This document shows positions 26,651 to 35,836 of a DNA stretch of 64,000 nt, piece by piece. The first letter of the stretch is position 1; each line of letters begins with the position of its first letter. The notes beneath the pieces were generated by a model. It did not search any database. It was not told the origin of the DNA and saw only the letters and a list, made by a program, of their open reading frames with translations. This DNA comes from Mesorhizobium carmichaelinearum (GTDB taxonomy: Bacteria; Pseudomonadota; Alphaproteobacteria; Rhizobiales; Rhizobiaceae). The stretch covers positions 62,001 to 126,000 of the forward strand of contig NZ_FZQR01000003.1 in NCBI RefSeq assembly GCF_900199455.1. The letters are read 5' to 3'. A program made the translations under genes and the position numbers.

Positions 26651-27853
26651 TCAGTCCGTCTTGGGATACGCCGGCACCGGAAATGGGCGAAGCTGCTGTC
26701 GAGTGCTGGACCCGGCTCCCAGAAGCCGTCGGGCACGGCGAGTCAGCGGCTTCTCGAACAGGCGGTAGGTGATGAGTGCCGCACCAAAGGTGATCACCAG
26801 CGCCGACGCGATAAAAGCCCACGGGCCGAGCACCAAAATCAAGCCTGTTCGCCAGAAGAAGATGCGCGTGGCGCGGATCACGAATGGATGCAGCAGGTAG
26901 AGAGCATAGGACGCGTCGCCGACGCCAGCGCCCCATCGCGCGGCCAGGCTTCCATGCCTCAGTTCGCCTGGCGCCAAAGCAGCACTCCAGACAATGAGAG
27001 ATGCCGGTATGCCGTAAACAACGGGGCGGGAAAGGCCGATCGAGATATCGGGAAAGGCCGCCGCCAGCATCAGGGCGGCCAGTCCGGTTGCAGCGACGCA
27101 GGCCCTGATCAAACCGGAGGGCCGCAGACCCGAGGCGCACATGATCCCGATTGTCACGCCGAAAGCGAACTCAAGGATGATCGGATTGGTCCAGAACGCG
27201 AATGGCTCTCGCAAAGGAGCCGCGAGACGGCCTGCAAACACCATCCCCACCAAGGTCGTGAGCAGGACGGTGACGGCCCAACGCATGGGCAGCAAGATCA
27301 CCGCCGTAAACAACACGTAGAAAAGCATCTCATAGTTGAGCGTCCAACCCAGCTCGTAGACAGGCTGAACGACGCCGTCGGGGCGAGTGGCCGGGATGAA
27401 GAAGTAGGATTCGATGACAAACCGGAAATTGATGTAGTCCTGGTTGAGAAATGAGGGAACGAGCAACGCCACGGCAAGGTAGAGCGTGGTGACCGCCCAA
27501 TATAGCGGGACAATCCGGGCGAGCCGGCGGGAAAGGAAGAGACGCGCCCCACCCGTCTTGGCGAACAACTGTCGCGACGTGTGCACCATGATCAGGCCGG
27601 AAATCACGAAGAAGACATCGACGCCAGCGCTCCAGGGTATCGGATTCCACGCCTGAAAGGTGCGGCCGGCTTCTAGTTCCAAGCTCGCCGCATCGTGCTG
27701 GGCGTGGCGAAGCGCGACCGAGGTGGCCGCGAGGGCGCGCAGGACCTGGACCTGAGTGAGGGTTTCGCGTTGGCTGGGTTCGACAGGCGTCGACCTTTCG
27801 GACCGCTGGCGCATCGAAGGCGTCGGGGCCGTCGCCAATGGTACTTGTTCCAT
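26651..27853 (-). CDS. Acyltransferase-3 family membrane protein (ExoZ-like)
   Basis: 400 residues from ATG 27851-27853, which has GGGAG six bases upstream. A longer frame to 27907 is possible. The integral-membrane family acylates sugars of surface polysaccharides (O-acetyl or other acyl, from the cytoplasmic donor). Typical segments are LRALAATSVALRHA (with the conserved histidine), PWSAGVDVFFVISGLIMVHTS and LARIVPLYW. About ten hydrophobic helices follow. The tail after the last helix is basic. It is likely the distal gene of the EPS operon that begins at 37056, although 223-277 bases separate it from the flippase gene, so it may have its own promoter. Confidence 0.88.
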   Translation of the reverse strand: MEQVPLATAPTPSMRQRSERSTPVEPSQRETLTQVQVLRALAATSVALRHAQHDAASLELEAGRTFQAWNPIPWSAGVDVFFVISGLIMVHTSRQLFAKTGGARLFLSRRLARIVPLYWAVTTLYLAVALLVPSFLNQDYINFRFVIESYFFIPATRPDGVVQPVYELGWTLNYEMLFYVLFTAVILLPMRWAVTVLLTTLVGMVFAGRLAAPLREPFAFWTNPIILEFAFGVTIGIMCASGLRPSGLIRACVAATGLAALMLAAAFPDISIGLSRPVVYGIPASLIVWSAALAPGELRHGSLAARWGAGVGDASYALYLLHPFVIRATRIFFWRTGLILVLGPWAFIASALVITFGAALITYRLFEKPLTRRARRLLGAGSSTRQQLRPFPVPAYPKTD

Positions 27854-28130
27854 GGATGCTCCCGCAGCTTGCCACAACACCGTGAGGCACGTCCGGAGCT
27901 CATGCATCCTTCAAATGACGGACACAGCCCTTAATATGTATGGAGATATATGGAGGCCCTGCCGGCGGGGCGCAGGAGTAGGAGGCAGGTGAGCGTCGAC
28001 GCTTCCGACCTACGCCTTCAGCCATCTCGGCGATGCCTGGGCCTCTCGCCGCAAAGCCGATCAAAATGCATCCGGGCCGTCGTTTAACTGCGGGCCATCA
28101 TGAGCACCGGCACCGATGCAAGGAGTGCCG

Positions 28131-30299
28131 TCATTTGCTCGCCCTCAAGAACCAATTCCATTGATGGGCATCGAACGCGCTCGGCCTGATCGACAGCAGA
28201 GCAAAAACCAAGCCTGGCATGATTTTCAGTCGCTTGCCGATATAGACAGCCATGGCAACGCTCCAAATGCTCAGGGCAAGTGCGACACCGACGGCAGCGC
28301 CAATCGGGCCGTAAATCGCGACGCCCGCTGCACAGGCTACGATATTGGCCACGGCACCGGCAATCATGGTCGTTGCGGCGGCCCATTCATTTCCAGTCAT
28401 GGTCAGGAGATTCTGCTGAGGCCCACACAGCGCGACAAACACGTATCCCAAGATGAGAACCCGTGCGATCGGCGCGCCCGCGGCGTAACCCTCACCGAAG
28501 AAGCTCAAGAACGGCTCAGCGATCACCATCATCGGGATGGCAACAACGATGGCGCCAATAGCAGAAAGCAAGGTAGCCCGCGCGAATAGCTGCTGTAGTC
28601 CCTTGCGATCGCCTCTGGCATACAGATCGGCAGCTGTTGGCGAAAACATGGTAGCGACGGCGATGCGGGAGAGCCCCACAAGCATCGCAATATTCAACGC
28701 CAAGGCGAAAATACCGGCTTCACGGATATGGTTTGTCCAACCCAAAACCAGCACGCCTGCTCGACTGACGAAAACATCGAGCCCGGTGATGAGCATGAGC
28801 GGGGGGACAGCAAACCACCATTCCCTCGATGCATAAGTGGGCTTAGCCTGCCGCAGGCCAGGCGGTTCAAGTTTCCTGGCGGTGATGAACACCAGCCCAA
28901 CCGTGATTGCGGAACTTATCACCACCGCCAGCGTCACGGATGGCGCGTCCACGGTTCGCAATCCGGACTTGGCCAGCAGCGCCACCAGCACCAGGAGGAG
29001 CCCGTCCCGTACGATGCGCTCCGGCAACAGGGCAGAGACAACACCGCCGAAAGCACGCACCAGCGTAGCTCCGAGAGCATAAGCGGTAATCAAGGGCACG
29101 GCCACCATACCGAGCATGATGCTTGTCTCAAGCCCACTTTGCTTGTGGTCTGAAAAAAGCAGCACGGAGGCAGCGCCGATCATCCCGAACAACGTCGCCG
29201 CAATCAGCGATCTTTGCAGGGCAAATCTTATCACCCCCCGCACCAGATCAAGCCTGCCATTGGCTCTATAGGCAGGGACAAAACGCAACAATGATACGTT
29301 GAAGCCAAGCGTTGCCAGATAGGCGAGCACGGAGGTCCATGCCAGAACGTAGGAATAGATGCCGTAGTTGCGTGGCCCGATGAGGCGTGCAATTGCCAAC
29401 TGCGCAAGACTGGTCAGCCCAGCGCCTCCGATATAAATCAACAGAGCGAAGATGCTCGCCCAAGCGAGTCGCGAGCCCATGTCCTTGTTCTGCGCTGGTG
29501 GCGTTGCCGAAGCAGGAACACCGGTGGGAAGATTCGGGAACTCCCTTTGTTTTTCGGCGGTCGGCCTGTCCGTACGTAACAATGCGGAAATTATTTGCTT
29601 CTCAACCTGACAAATACTTTTGAAGGTCGATTTACGGTCAACGTTGTCGACGGAAATGATTTCCCGACCCCAAGTCGTCAGAAGATCATTTATCGATTCA
29701 AAAACACGAATAGAGCGCATATTCACGTTCAAGTCGGCCTCGAAAATTCGTTCTGCCGGCGGCTCGCGCTCCACACGCTGTCGGAGCCGACTTTCCACAA
29801 CCGCCGCTGGCACCACCAGCCTGACGGTGAGATCGGCCGGCGGCGCGAGGCTGAGCGCCTTTTCGAGCGCTCCGAGGTCGGTGCTCCCATTGAACATCGC
29901 CAGCGATCCAATCGCTTGAACGTACCCTTGATCGAATATGACAATTTCCGGTGATTGCTCCGCGGCATTCCAGCAACGCGAAAGGTGCAAGATATATCGC
30001 CAGATTCGCGCACGCCAGATTCGTTTCTTTGGCGGTATCAACCTCACCATCGAGAACGAATTGGAAATTTCGTCCAGTCGCCCTGTCGAGGAAAGCAATA
30101 TTCTTGCGGTCGAAAATATTGCCGACACGATTCTTGAGACGAACAGCAGGATTCCAAGATCGAAGCTCCCGGCCCTGGTGCTGGGCCTATAGCTGAGAGC
30201 GACCTTGGCGTTATAGCCTTTCCCGCGCAACTGCTTGGCGAGTGCATGCGCAAACGTTGTTTTGCCGGATCCGGGCGGTCCGAAAAATTCAATGATCAT
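28131..30299 (-). CDS. Fusion of a P-loop kinase-like domain with a Wzx/MurJ-type flippase
   Basis: 722 residues in one uninterrupted frame. Residues 1-235 are a P-loop domain: MIIEFFGPPGSGKTTFA with Walker A at 7-15, and PADLTVRLVVP matching PDLLIQLDAP of the separate kinase-like protein at 7570. A hydrophilic, proline-rich linker (about 235-268) leads into a polysaccharide-biosynthesis/MATE-like membrane domain with about 12-14 helices, starting ASIFALLIYIGGAGLTSLAQLAIARLIGPRNYGIYSY. The flippase half should move the lipid-linked repeat unit across the inner membrane. What the kinase phosphorylates is unknown; an NTP-dependent activation of the lipid carrier or the sugar is a guess. It lies 75 bases after the Wzc-like gene. 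Confidence 0.85.
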   Translation of the reverse strand: MIIEFFGPPGSGKTTFAHALAKQLRGKGYNAKVALSYRPSTRAGSFDLGILLFVSRIVSAIFSTARILLSSTGRLDEISNSFSMVRLIPPKKRIWRARIWRYILHLSRCWNAAEQSPEIVIFDQGYVQAIGSLAMFNGSTDLGALEKALSLAPPADLTVRLVVPAAVVESRLRQRVEREPPAERIFEADLNVNMRSIRVFESINDLLTTWGREIISVDNVDRKSTFKSICQVEKQIISALLRTDRPTAEKQREFPNLPTGVPASATPPAQNKDMGSRLAWASIFALLIYIGGAGLTSLAQLAIARLIGPRNYGIYSYVLAWTSVLAYLATLGFNVSLLRFVPAYRANGRLDLVRGVIRFALQRSLIAATLFGMIGAASVLLFSDHKQSGLETSIMLGMVAVPLITAYALGATLVRAFGGVVSALLPERIVRDGLLLVLVALLAKSGLRTVDAPSVTLAVVISSAITVGLVFITARKLEPPGLRQAKPTYASREWWFAVPPLMLITGLDVFVSRAGVLVLGWTNHIREAGIFALALNIAMLVGLSRIAVATMFSPTAADLYARGDRKGLQQLFARATLLSAIGAIVVAIPMMVIAEPFLSFFGEGYAAGAPIARVLILGYVFVALCGPQQNLLTMTGNEWAAATTMIAGAVANIVACAAGVAIYGPIGAAVGVALALSIWSVAMAVYIGKRLKIMPGLVFALLSIRPSAFDAHQWNWFLRASK

Positions 30300-30374
30300 T
30301 ATGGGTCAAGCCCGATTGCGGGAACGCACCTGGTCCCGTGCGGCATTCTTTGGAGAGCGCTGAGACGGTCCTCA

Positions 30375-32576
30375 TCAAACCCTCGCCAGCAGGAGATCGG
30401 CGCTATCCCCGAGCTGATAGCCGGCATGCCTCTTGAGATTCACCTGGGTAAGCACACTCCCTATAGGGGCGGTGACGGGTCCGCCGGCCCGCAGCGACTC
30501 CAGAACACCACGGGCAATGCCGCGCCGCGTCCTGGACCAGCGAACGGCAAAAAGCACCGCATCGGCCCAGCGCTTTAGAAGTCTGGTTTCGGGGCCTCCA
30601 AGTCCCAGCGGCCCGTTCAAGATGACGACGTCGTAGACCGAGAGCAGTTCATCGGTAAACTGCGATTTGTCGACAGTGGACAGAAGCGTCAGCAGATCAT
30701 CCGAAGGTGCTGGAGCGGCCATCAGATCGATACCGATTTCCGGCATTCTCGTGATTGCGTCCTTCAGAATGCAGCGTTCACTTACATAGTCTCCAAAGGA
30801 ATTGTGAGCCTTGATGGTGCCGAATTCGCCACGAAACTCGTTCGTGAGCCGTGCGTCCTTGCGGTCGAGGTCGAGGAAAAGCACCCTTCCTCCCAGTCGC
30901 GTTGCCGCCAGCGCCAGGCTCCATGCCAACTCCGTCTTGCCATCGTCCTGGATGCTGGACGTTACGAGGATGATATGCGGCGGCTGCCCCCTGCCCTGAG
31001 TTGGGGCCGCAGTGACGAGAAGGGATGTCGCGGCGCGACTGAACGGCGAGTTCTGCTGGCCCAGAACCAGATGCCGCAGCTGTCTGGCATGAAGTCCCGG
31101 AACCTTGGGAAGCAGTCCGATGCACGGGATCCCAAGCTCGGCTTCGGCTTCAGCCTCGCTGCGCAAGGTTTGATTGAACATGTTGCGGACCAGAACCAAG
31201 ACCGCCCCCATCAGACCAAACACGATCATGCCGGGTGGAATCAGGAAAAACGGCGACAGGGTCTTGGAATTTGACGGCGGCCATGCCGTCGACAGGATCG
31301 CTACACCTGGCGAGGGAGCGGCGATGCGCCGTATCAAGTCCTGCTGCCGGCCAAGGAGCTCGTTGTAGTGTTGTGTCACGATGGCCACCTGCGGCTCAAG
31401 GGCCCGCAACCCGGAAAGCTGGCTCGCCGTGTCGGCCACGGCCGCGTCGAGCATCCCCTTGCGCTCCTCGAGAGCCGCCACCTGGGCGCGGTAGACGTTT
31501 GCCTCGGCCGCAATGCGCGCGATACCCTGTTCCATTTCACGGGTGATCGCGTTGCCCAGATCGCCGTCCGCAGCGGCGCCCTGCTGGCGTGCCACCAGGT
31601 CCGTCAACACAGGCGATCCGATCGCTTCGGCGATGGCCGACACAGGGGCACCCGCCTTTCGCAGGTCCTCAATATGGTGAAGGCGTGCTTCCGAGGCGGA
31701 AAGATTGGCTTTCGACAAGAAAATCTGTCGGCCGAGCTCCGCTGTCTCACCGGCTGCGTTGTTGGCCGCGCTTTGATCAACGGCACCGTGTGTCAGCCGG
31801 TATGTCTCCAGCCGATCGGTCGCTTCGACCAGATCCTTTTGCACTTGCGGCAGGCTGGCGACCAGCGATTCCAGCTCGAACTGATCCGACGCACGGCGTT
31901 TCTGTACGAGGTCTTCGATATAGACTTGGGCGAATGTGTTCGCGACCAGCGCGGCACGCGCCGGACTGGGATCGGTAAAGCCGATGGTGATGACGCGCGA
32001 GCGCAGCTCTTGTCCGACCCTCATTCCGCTCCGCAGTGTCTTCAGCGCGGCCGCGTCCGCTTCCGGACTTCCTGCCGCCGGCTTGTCCTGCGCCCAGACC
32101 CGGCTCAGCAGATCGCTCAAGAACGAGCCTGCGGTGGGTGGGACGGCACTGATGCCGCTTTTTGCGGCAACGTCGGCTGCCTGCGGTTGGCGAAGCGTCG
32201 CCAGAACTCGACGCAGGTGGCCTTGCGACGAGAGCATCGTCAGATGGTCATCGATGCTCGATTCCAGCGAGTCTTGGGCGGATGCCGTGGCGCCGGAAGT
32301 GCCGCCGCTCGGGGCGTCGATGATGACCTGCGTCGTCGCCTCGAACAGCACCGGGCGAGTAAAGCCCGCGAGGCCGGCCAGAATGCCGCCCAGAAGGGCG
32401 ACGGCAAGCAAGAGCCATTTTCTCGTTGCCAAGGTGACGACGAGTTGATGGAAGGGAGACGGCGGTTGCATGGGCTCGCGTGGCGGTCGCCTCATCCGCG
32501 GATTGGCGTCGAGCGTGGCGACAGCCATGTGCGTAGCGCGCGGAAGCCTGGCGCGGCTGGCTATAGAACCTTCCAT
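30375..32576 (-). CDS. Wzc/ExoP-like polysaccharide co-polymerase with C-terminal BY-kinase-like domain
   Basis: 733 residues. The N-terminal Wzz domain has TM1 near 55-72 (WLLLAVALLGGILAGLAGF), a large periplasmic coiled-coil segment and TM2 near 440-465 (PPGMIVFGLMGAVLVLV). The cytoplasmic ATPase-like domain has a Walker A variant SSIQDDGKTELAWSLA and Walker A' LFLDLDRKDARL. It controls polymer chain length and, with the ExoF-like protein, export. The C-terminus (GYQLGDSADLLLARV) has no tyrosine cluster, unlike classical Wzc/ExoP autokinases. The start is supported by AGGGGA about six bases upstream, and it begins one base after the stop of the AsnB gene. Confidence 0.88.
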   Translation of the reverse strand: MEGSIASRARLPRATHMAVATLDANPRMRRPPREPMQPPSPFHQLVVTLATRKWLLLAVALLGGILAGLAGFTRPVLFEATTQVIIDAPSGGTSGATASAQDSLESSIDDHLTMLSSQGHLRRVLATLRQPQAADVAAKSGISAVPPTAGSFLSDLLSRVWAQDKPAAGSPEADAAALKTLRSGMRVGQELRSRVITIGFTDPSPARAALVANTFAQVYIEDLVQKRRASDQFELESLVASLPQVQKDLVEATDRLETYRLTHGAVDQSAANNAAGETAELGRQIFLSKANLSASEARLHHIEDLRKAGAPVSAIAEAIGSPVLTDLVARQQGAAADGDLGNAITREMEQGIARIAAEANVYRAQVAALEERKGMLDAAVADTASQLSGLRALEPQVAIVTQHYNELLGRQQDLIRRIAAPSPGVAILSTAWPPSNSKTLSPFFLIPPGMIVFGLMGAVLVLVRNMFNQTLRSEAEAEAELGIPCIGLLPKVPGLHARQLRHLVLGQQNSPFSRAATSLLVTAAPTQGRGQPPHIILVTSSIQDDGKTELAWSLALAATRLGGRVLFLDLDRKDARLTNEFRGEFGTIKAHNSFGDYVSERCILKDAITRMPEIGIDLMAAPAPSDDLLTLLSTVDKSQFTDELLSVYDVVILNGPLGLGGPETRLLKRWADAVLFAVRWSRTRRGIARGVLESLRAGGPVTAPIGSVLTQVNLKRHAGYQLGDSADLLLARV

Positions 32577-32577
32577 T

Positions 32578-34575
32578 TCAATCCCCTGTCAGTTCAATAT
32601 CATAAGAAGGGCGCGTTGCCGGCGCTGATGGCCGCATGGCTTCGTTGCGCCACGCCTGGAACATCAGCAGCGGCCACAGGTCACGGAAATGATCCTGGTT
32701 TCCACGCAGATGATCGCGCCAACATGCGTCGACCCTCGCACAGTCGATGAGCCCGTCTCCGGACAGGCGTATCGTGGCGATGATATCCGTTGCCCAGTCG
32801 CGCAGGGGTCCCTTCAGCCAGGCCCCGACCGGAACGTCGAAACCTTGCTTGGGCCGATCGACCAGTGAGCGCGGTACATAACGATCAAGGAGCTGGCGAA
32901 GGATCCATTTGCCCTTCCCATTTCGGACCTTGGCACTGCTCGGCAGGCGCCAGGCGAATTCGACGACGCGATGGTCTAGGATCGGGCATCGTCCCTCAAG
33001 GCTGTTGGCCATGGTGGCGCGATCGAGCTTCACCAAGATGTCGCCGGGGAGATAGCCGGTCATGTCGTCAAACAGGAGACGCGATAGCAAGTCGTCGAGC
33101 TTTGCCGCGCTGGCATTCGATGCCGGTGGCTTGTGATGAAGAAGGTTGTTGGTCGAAGATTCCGTCAGCCGCTGAAGCAGTTGGTCCTCATTTGCCGCCG
33201 CGAACAGGCGGGCGAGCCGGTTCAACCGGTCACCGCGCAATCCGTGCCGCATATTCGCCGAAAGCGGCAGGCTGTCGAAGATGTCTTTCTGGGAGGCCTG
33301 AGCCAGCAATCCGGCCCCCGCCGCCAACATCCGACGAAATGACGACGGCAACTCATGCTGCCTTCTGAGGCGGTTTGCCAGGAAGTGCCGGGAATAGCCG
33401 GCGAAGCACTCGTCGCCGCCATCGCCCGATAGCGCCACCGTTACGTGTTGCCTGGCGAGGCGCGACACCAGCAGCGTCGGTATCTGCGACTCATCGGCGA
33501 ACGGCTCGTCCCAGATCCGCGGCAGTTCCGGAATGGCTTCCAGCGCCGCGGCCGGTGAAAGGTGAAGTTCGGTGTGATCGGTGCCCAGATGCCGCGCAAC
33601 CGCGGCCGCATGAGGAGCCTCATCGAACCCGCTCTCACCGAACGCTATGGTGAAGGTGCGAACGGGCTTCTGGGACTGTGCCTGCATCAGGGCGACGACC
33701 GTCGAGCTGTCGATCCCGCCCGACAGAAAGGCGCCAAGCGGGACATCGGCGATCATGCGTTCGTTGACGGCAAGGCGAAGCAGCCTGTCGAGCTCGGTCG
33801 TGAGGTCCTCGTCGCTGCCGGCAATCGGATCCCGCTGCGCCTTGCTGGCGACATCGGCCAGCGACCACCAGCGGCGAATGCGATGCGCAAGCGAGCCTGC
33901 GCCGCGGGCACTGGCGAAATCCGCCGCTGTCACCGACAGGACTGAACCGGGCGGCAGCTTGAACACGCCCTGCCAGATGCAAAGGTCATCCGGCACCCAC
34001 CCTTTCGAAAGCATCGTTGCCGCCGCATCGACGTCGAGTTCCGGGTTGAAGCCCGGGAAGCACGTGATCGCCTTCAACTCCGAGGCGAAGACGAGCGCTT
34101 CACGCGTCGAGGCGACATAGAGCGGCTTCTTGCCCATTCGGTCGCGGGCGAGATGGAGGATCCGGTTCTTTAGATCCCACAGGCCGAAAGCGAACATGCC
34201 GGCGAAGCGCTGGAGTGCCGCGTCGAGGCCCCAGCTCTCGATCGCGCACAGCATGACTTCCGTGTCGCTGGTGCCGCGGAAATGGTGGCCCGCCCCTTCG
34301 AGTTCGCGACGCAGATCGCGAAAATTGTATATCTCGCCATTGAAGGTGATCACATACCGGCCGCTTGCGGAGTGCATCGGCTGGCGACCCGCCTCCGACA
34401 GGTCGACGATGGCCAGACGCCGGTGGCCGAAGGCGATCCCGGCTTCACGGCTCATCCAGAACGCCTCGCCATCAGGCCCGCGATGACGAAGGGCCATCGC
34501 CATCGGCCCGATCGCCCTGAGCGCATTCGTATCGGCCGCATCGGGCGCCAAGAGAATTCCGGCGATCCCGCACAT
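32578..34575 (-). CDS. asnB: Second asparagine synthetase (glutamine-hydrolysing) homologue
   Basis: 665 residues from ATG 34573-34575. AGGAG lies seven bases upstream, so the longer frame to 34632 is not needed. The glutaminase part has MCGIAGIL with Cys2, then ITFNGEIYNF and TSDTEV. The synthetase PP-loop is FLSGGIDSSTVVAL (SGGIDSS at 285-291), followed by SGDGGDECFAGYSRHF. Starting one base after the Wzy-like stop, it is a full member of the EPS assembly operon. It is only moderately similar to the protein at 1488, so the two probably have different acceptors. In this setting amidation of uronic acid or of an acyl substituent is more likely than asparagine supply (inference). Confidence 0.9.
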   Translation of the reverse strand: MCGIAGILLAPDAADTNALRAIGPMAMALRHRGPDGEAFWMSREAGIAFGHRRLAIVDLSEAGRQPMHSASGRYVITFNGEIYNFRDLRRELEGAGHHFRGTSDTEVMLCAIESWGLDAALQRFAGMFAFGLWDLKNRILHLARDRMGKKPLYVASTREALVFASELKAITCFPGFNPELDVDAAATMLSKGWVPDDLCIWQGVFKLPPGSVLSVTAADFASARGAGSLAHRIRRWWSLADVASKAQRDPIAGSDEDLTTELDRLLRLAVNERMIADVPLGAFLSGGIDSSTVVALMQAQSQKPVRTFTIAFGESGFDEAPHAAAVARHLGTDHTELHLSPAAALEAIPELPRIWDEPFADESQIPTLLVSRLARQHVTVALSGDGGDECFAGYSRHFLANRLRRQHELPSSFRRMLAAGAGLLAQASQKDIFDSLPLSANMRHGLRGDRLNRLARLFAAANEDQLLQRLTESSTNNLLHHKPPASNASAAKLDDLLSRLLFDDMTGYLPGDILVKLDRATMANSLEGRCPILDHRVVEFAWRLPSSAKVRNGKGKWILRQLLDRYVPRSLVDRPKQGFDVPVGAWLKGPLRDWATDIIATIRLSGDGLIDCARVDACWRDHLRGNQDHFRDLWPLLMFQAWRNEAMRPSAPATRPSYDIELTGD

Positions 34576-34576
34576 T

Positions 34577-35836
34577 CTAATATCTCCTCTGGCGAACGGT
34601 CGCGGGGATCGCCTGCGGCGTTCCAGCAACAAGGCACAGGGTCAGACAGAACCACACGATCGGATGGCGGATGATCAGGTGCGGAGCACTGAAGACAGCA
34701 ATCGAGGCTACGAGCGCCACGAGGACGTCCAGTCTCGCACGCCACGCTGACAAGGCGGCCGAGCCAAGGATCCACAGCAGCGCCAGGACTGAAATCAGGC
34801 CGCCCTGAGTGTAGAGATCGAGGATTGTACTATGGGCTTCGAAAGGCCGCGGCAGAAACTGCTGATTGACGACGGGGGGAGTATCAAGGTGCGGGCCTGG
34901 ACCGAGACCCAGAGATCCAGATCCTGCTCCCTTGTTCAATGCCTCCTCCCAGAGGTAGAGGCGAAGTGCCGCGGTTTCCGCGGTCGCTTCCCCGCCCTTG
35001 TCCTTGGTGAGGCTCTTGGCGAAGTCTTCGGCGCTGGCGGCCTCGCTGAGGGCGTAAGGCGCCATTGATATGGCCAACGGAAGGAATCCAACGGCGAACA
35101 GCAGGGCAAGTTGCCGTGGAAGGCTGACCTTGCCGCCGTCGCTTGTCAGCCAGGCCCGGACCCGCAGTCCGAGAAGGATCAGGCAAGCCAGGACAGTCGT
35201 ATAGAGATAGGTATCGCTCTTTGTCAGCCTTCCGACATAGAAGGTAAGGATCAGGCTGCACAACCCGAGACATCTTCCCCAAGGATTGCTTGTGGTCGTG
35301 GCAAGATGCAGGGCCAAGGGACCAAGCAGCGCGCAGTAGAGCGCAAGCTGGTTCGGATTGTCGGACCAACCGCAGAAACGGTCCCAGTACCAGGGATCGA
35401 CGCCAGACTGATGGATCCAGCCGAAACCAAGCCCTAGCTGAACGACAAAGCCTGCACTCGCGACAGCGATCATCCACCAGGCGATACGGCGTAAACGGAG
35501 GGCCGCGTTGGGCTCCGCTGCAGCCAGACAGGTAACGCAGGCCAACAGCACGTACGCCATCGTGTCATGCAACAACGGATCGAGGAACAGTGTGGTCGTT
35601 AGAAAGCCGATGATAGACCCCACGCCCAGGGTAAGCGTCAGGATCAGCCAGAAACGTGCAAGCTTGGCCAGGGCCGGCGTAGCCTCAAGTCGGCCGCCAG
35701 CTAGGATCCGCGTGATCGACAGCAATATCCAGAGCGAGAGGAACAGTTCGCTATAGCCGAACGGCAGCCCCGGGATGCTGAGTTGCACCGCATAGGACAT
35801 CGCGACGCCGAAGGCCAGGAGCGCATCACGGATCAT
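34577..35836 (-). CDS. O-antigen ligase/Wzy-type polymerase
   Basis: 419 residues, almost entirely membrane-embedded, with about 10-12 helices. A large periplasmic loop sits at about 255-320, ending in the EAHSTILDLYTQGGLISVLALL segment that resembles the Wzy_C/WaaL signature (H-x-x-x-x-x-L-x-x-G). It would polymerise or ligate lipid-linked repeat units on the periplasmic face. It overlaps the GT4 gene by four bases and is followed by asnB. Wzy and WaaL proteins cannot be told apart by sequence alone. The Wzx and Wzc partners nearby favour Wzy. Confidence 0.83.
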   Translation of the reverse strand: MIRDALLAFGVAMSYAVQLSIPGLPFGYSELFLSLWILLSITRILAGGRLEATPALAKLARFWLILTLTLGVGSIIGFLTTTLFLDPLLHDTMAYVLLACVTCLAAAEPNAALRLRRIAWWMIAVASAGFVVQLGLGFGWIHQSGVDPWYWDRFCGWSDNPNQLALYCALLGPLALHLATTTSNPWGRCLGLCSLILTFYVGRLTKSDTYLYTTVLACLILLGLRVRAWLTSDGGKVSLPRQLALLFAVGFLPLAISMAPYALSEAASAEDFAKSLTKDKGGEATAETAALRLYLWEEALNKGAGSGSLGLGPGPHLDTPPVVNQQFLPRPFEAHSTILDLYTQGGLISVLALLWILGSAALSAWRARLDVLVALVASIAVFSAPHLIIRHPIVWFCLTLCLVAGTPQAIPATVRQRRY

